Under the pieces are notes generated by a model. The model saw only the letters and a list, made by a program, of their open reading frames with translations, had not been told where the DNA came from and ran no database searches. 5,538 nucleotides of DNA. It comes from an uncultured bacterium (GTDB taxonomy: Bacteria; Actinomycetota; Coriobacteriia; Coriobacteriales; Eggerthellaceae). Each line of letters starts with the position of its first letter. Positions within the stretch are counted from its first letter, which is position 1. Where the stretch lies: the NCBI GenBank assembly GCA_947649215.1, contig CANSQW010000098.1, positions 1-5,538 on the forward strand, read 5' to 3'. Both the position numbers and the translations under genes were made by a program. Positions 5,379 through 5,538 of this stretch are shown piece after piece.

Positions 5379-5538
5379 ATGTGCTTTAGACCTGCTGCTG
5401 TCGAGATCGACAAGACCTGCCCCCAGTGCGGCGCCAAGAACGGCGCTGCTGAGACCAAGTGCAAGGAGTGCGGCGCGGACCTGCCCGCCGGTCCCGCGAT
5501 GCCCGGCGCCCCGGGCGCTCCCGGCGCTCCTGCGGCCC
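5379..5538 (+). CDS. Small zinc-ribbon protein with Pro-Gly-Ala repeat tail, 3' end cut by the window
   Basis: The first 53 residues are visible. The N-terminus MCFRPAAVEI is followed by a rubredoxin/zinc-ribbon-type metal site with two CXXC knuckles, CPQC (14-17) and CKEC (28-31), 10 residues apart. Four cysteines in this pattern normally bind one zinc as a structural element. From residue 42 the chain runs into Pro-Gly-Ala triplets encoded by imperfect 9-bp units (5502 onward) and leaves the window still in frame. There is no signal peptide or membrane helix in the visible part, so it is probably cytoplasmic. Short proteins starting MCFRPA with CXXC pairs are, as I recall, common in Eggerthellaceae, but I know of no assigned function. 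It stands apart from the upstream gene, with its own leader of about 219 bp, so it is probably transcribed separately. Confidence 0.8.
   Translation, partial: MCFRPAAVEIDKTCPQCGAKNGAAETKCKECGADLPAGPAMPGAPGAPGAPAA

Noticed and set aside
1..5538. CRISPR arrays, insertion sequences, tRNA or rRNA genes
   Set aside because: I saw no regularly spaced repeats, transposase motifs, terminal inverted repeats or cloverleaf sequences. In particular, no mobile element remnant is visible at the fusion junction.

Overview
The window is very GC-rich DNA with strong codon bias and every gene on the + strand. The gene content points to an actinobacterial gut anaerobe of the Coriobacteriia, most likely Eggerthellaceae (Eggerthella, Gordonibacter, Adlercreutzia and relatives). 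The indicators are a small membrane-anchored multihaem cytochrome c followed by a Tat-exported FAD-dependent reductase, a LuxR-type regulator with a multi-helix membrane domain, and a short zinc-ribbon protein beginning MCFRPA. The genus is inferred from these gene types, not proven.

Layout: (1) From the left edge to 1834 is the C-terminal 610 residues of a large FtsX/MacB-type ABC transporter permease, which is cut by the window start. (2) Positions 1835-2064 are a 230-bp intergenic region with a tandem 12-bp repeat and a small palindrome; it is the likely control region of the next genes. (3) Positions 2065-2742 encode a 225-residue cytochrome with one N-terminal membrane helix and five possible haem c sites. 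(4) Positions 2743-2834 are a short spacer with two GC-rich hairpins and a strong ribosome binding site. (5) Positions 2835-5159 are a single uninterrupted reading frame of 774 codons. Its first ~437 residues are a Tat-signal, lipobox-bearing FAD reductase that lacks its C-terminal part. Its last ~337 residues are a membrane LuxR-family regulator that lacks its N-terminal part. (6) Positions 5160-5378 are an AT-richer intergenic region with several inverted repeats. (7) From 5379 to the right edge is the start of a zinc-ribbon protein with a Pro-Gly-Ala repeat tail.

In the usual arrangement of such loci, the cytochrome passes quinol electrons to the exported flavoprotein, which reduces an organic acceptor, and a nearby LuxR-type membrane regulator controls expression. 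Here reductase and regulator are joined in frame near position 4135. The simplest explanation is one deletion that removed the 3' end of the reductase gene, the spacer and the 5' third of the regulator gene, either in the organism or as an assembly error. The membrane topology predicted for the two halves conflicts, so a working sensor-regulator is possible but not the favoured reading. This junction is the main item in the window.
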